From JAKLDO01 sp035354435 (GTDB taxonomy: Bacteria; UBP6; UBA1177), in contig DAOQAY010000120.1 in NCBI GenBank assembly GCA_035354435.1, forward strand, positions 1-8,648: 8,648 nt of DNA, written 5' to 3'. This document shows, one piece after another, positions 7,292 through 8,648 of the stretch; within the stretch, counting starts at the first letter, position 1; every line of letters starts with the position of its first letter. The position numbers and the translations under genes are program-made. Below the pieces are notes generated by a model. The model was not told the DNA's origin. It saw nothing but the letters and a program-made list of their open reading frames with translations, and did no database searches.

Positions 7292-8601
7292 ATAACTCCC
7301 CACTCAAGAACAGAGAATCCAATCCTTTCAAATGGTGCTATAACAGGTTCCGCAAGATGTTCTTTACAAGTTGCAGTTTCTCTTACGGCATAGGAAAGTC
7401 TCTGCAAACTATCCGGAACTATTGATATATTGAGTTTTACTACCGGATCGATCTCACACGCGGTCTGCGGATAAATATCATAGCAGTTTCCGTCAAATTT
7501 CGGTATCCACCATTCAATGAAGTCTTCAATTTCTCTGCCTGCAAACCCGTAATCACTCATGTTGGCTCTAAAAAACTTCTCAAGATCGCTGTTTTTCACT
7601 GTCCAGCCGTATTTGTACTGGAAAACATCGGGATTCTGACTTTCATAAAAGAGATATCCGTATTTTCCGTCGATCATTCCATCCGGAGTGACCGTCACAT
7701 GCCATCCTGTTCCGTAATCGGGAATTGAAGTAATTACAGACCCGCCAAGCGGGAAATCGAGTGACACATCAAGATCAACTGTTTTTTCAGGATAAATATA
7801 GATGTTCGGTTTCGCCATCTGAGCTTCGGCTTCAATTCTGAGATCAAGGTAGTTTGAATCAACTGTAACTTCCTGATTATACTCAGATTCATCCATATCT
7901 TTGAAGTTGAAGATGTAGTCGCCGTCAGCAAGATCTATCACAAACCTGCCGTTTGAATCTGTATTGAAACATCCGACAGTTTTGCCAGTTTTATCTGTTA
8001 CTTTTATGTCAGTAATGCCGAGAACTGTAGGTCCGAAATAATATTGAACCATATAAATAGAACCGTTCACATGATCCGGCATTACCGGATCAAGGTTGAC
8101 ATCAATTGTGTTACCGAAAACTGCATAGGTTGCATTTGTGAAGTATCCGTCAGCAGTTTCATAAATGAAATATGAAGGAGTTGTTCCGTCATAAGGATTT
8201 TCTTCCGGTACTTCGATCTTCAGCTCGCCTTCAGTATCCATAGTAAGCGTGTCAAGCAGACCGCCCCAGCCGTTTGAATAAACTGCAAGAGAAATGTCAG
8301 TAGCGACAGGTTCAAGACCGGTGCTGCTGTATGTCACATTGAGGTTTGTGCATTCCTGAGGAGTGTCATCATCAGTCATTTCATCAGTCATCTCATCAGT
8401 TGTTTCATCAGCTGTTTCGTCAGTTATTTCATCTGAAATTTCGTCAGTTGCTTCATCAGCCGCTTCGTCAGTCACTTCATTGTCAGTAACCGATTCATCA
8501 TTTGTCTGGTCTTTATCACTACCGGTATTTGTCACATCGTTTCCGCATGAAACAAACATAAACACAGCAATTACTGCCATTAAAAACAAAATTTTTTTCA
8601 T
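7282..8601 (-). CDS. Lipoprotein with acidic repeat linker, beta-sandwich domains and a KPxIYxYPEK-type domain
   Basis: The 439-residue product starts with a lipoprotein signal (MKK, hydrophobic 4-17, candidate lipidated Cys19 in FVSC), so it is probably an envelope or surface lipoprotein. Residues 20-43 are Asn/Asp/Thr-rich and 44-79 are nine acidic tetrapeptides. Residues about 84-175 look like a beta-sandwich; about 179-260 resemble a carboxypeptidase regulatory-like fold (VTDKTGKTV, then TDSNGRFVIDLADGDY). From 264 a distinct domain begins with KPNIYIYPEK, then PDYGTGWHVTVTPDG (294-308), YLFYE (316-320) and FIEWWIPKF (361-369); I recognise this combination from uncharacterised secreted bacterial proteins but know no function for it. 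The start is supported by AGGGAG six bases upstream. It converges on the large lipoprotein. No catalytic motif is evident; it may be structural or ligand-binding. Confidence 0.9.
   Translation of the reverse strand: MKKILFLMAVIAVFMFVSCGNDVTNTGSDKDQTNDESVTDNEVTDEAADEATDEISDEITDETADETTDEMTDEMTDDDTPQECTNLNVTYSSTGLEPVATDISLAVYSNGWGGLLDTLTMDTEGELKIEVPEENPYDGTTPSYFIYETADGYFTNATYAVFGNTIDVNLDPVMPDHVNGSIYMVQYYFGPTVLGITDIKVTDKTGKTVGCFNTDSNGRFVIDLADGDYIFNFKDMDESEYNQEVTVDSNYLDLRIEAEAQMAKPNIYIYPEKTVDLDVSLDFPLGGSVITSIPDYGTGWHVTVTPDGMIDGKYGYLFYESQNPDVFQYKYGWTVKNSDLEKFFRANMSDYGFAGREIEDFIEWWIPKFDGNCYDIYPQTACEIDPVVKLNISIVPDSLQRLSYAVRETATCKEHLAEPVIAPFERIGFSVLEWGVILR
8365..8472 (-). repeat. Nine tandem 12-base units encoding acidic tetrapeptides [T/A/S]-D-[E/D]-x
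   Basis: Protein residues 44-79 of the minus-strand lipoprotein read TDEA, ADEA, TDEI, SDEI, TDET, ADET, TDEM, TDEM and TDDD. The 12-base period keeps the frame whatever the copy number. It forms an extended, highly negative spacer between the lipid anchor and the folded domains. Confidence 0.9.
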
Positions 8602-8607
8602 ATCTCA

Positions 8608-8613
8608 CTCCCT
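8608..8613 (-). promoter_or_regulatory. Ribosome binding site of the minus-strand lipoprotein
   Basis: On the minus strand this reads AGGGAG, six bases before the ATG at 8599-8601. It confirms the start that gives the lipoprotein signal peptide. Confidence 0.75.
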
Positions 8614-8648
8614 AATAAAGTTTACGAACGGTTTAGTGTCACCGAAAG

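Noticed and set aside
8614..8642. GTGACA and TTTATT, 17 bases apart on the minus strand, as promoter of the lipoprotein
   Set aside because: Transcription would begin within or after the ribosome binding site, so the real promoter is probably beyond the window.

Overview
The window looks like a scaffolded metagenomic contig from a Gram-negative bacterium of moderate, slightly AT-rich composition (roughly 40% GC by eye). Two genes encode lipoprotein-type exported proteins with long Ser/Thr/Asp/Glu linkers. One also ends in a spaced cysteine cluster of a style I associate with Myxococcota or other deltaproteobacteria-like lineages; that taxonomic hint is weak. No RNA genes, insertion sequences, CRISPR arrays or phage genes were seen.

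Layout. (1) Bases 1-569, minus strand: the N-terminal 189 residues of a malate/L-lactate dehydrogenase-family (Ldh2/AllD-type) NAD(P)H oxidoreductase, cut by the window edge and preceded by a good sigma70-type promoter. (2) Bases 570-790: a divergent intergenic region with promoter-like elements on both strands. (3) Bases 791-4372, plus strand: a 1193-residue hybrid sensor histidine kinase with five predicted membrane helices, two extracytoplasmic sensor regions, PAS, HisKA, HATPase, receiver and HPt domains. (4) Bases 4399-7264, plus strand: beginning 26 bases after the kinase, a large lipoprotein interrupted at 5389-5398 by ten Ns. The part before the gap has a lipoprotein signal, a PKD-like domain, a dockerin-like pair of calcium loops and a three-fold ASGDPIM repeat. 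The part after it is helical and Cys-containing, followed by an acidic linker, a beta-rich domain and a C-terminal Cys cluster. (5) Bases 7282-8601, minus strand, convergent: a second lipoprotein with nine acidic tetrapeptide repeats, beta-sandwich domains and an uncharacterised KPxIYxYPEK-type domain.

How they may work together: the kinase and the large lipoprotein are probably cotranscribed, so the lipoprotein may be an accessory or output of the kinase's extracytoplasmic sensing; this is inference from spacing only. The convergent lipoprotein shares the general surface-lipoprotein design but is a separate unit. The dehydrogenase is divergently transcribed and shows no clear functional link. 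The most interesting part is the dockerin-bearing lipoprotein beside the sensor kinase and its ASGDPIM repeat.
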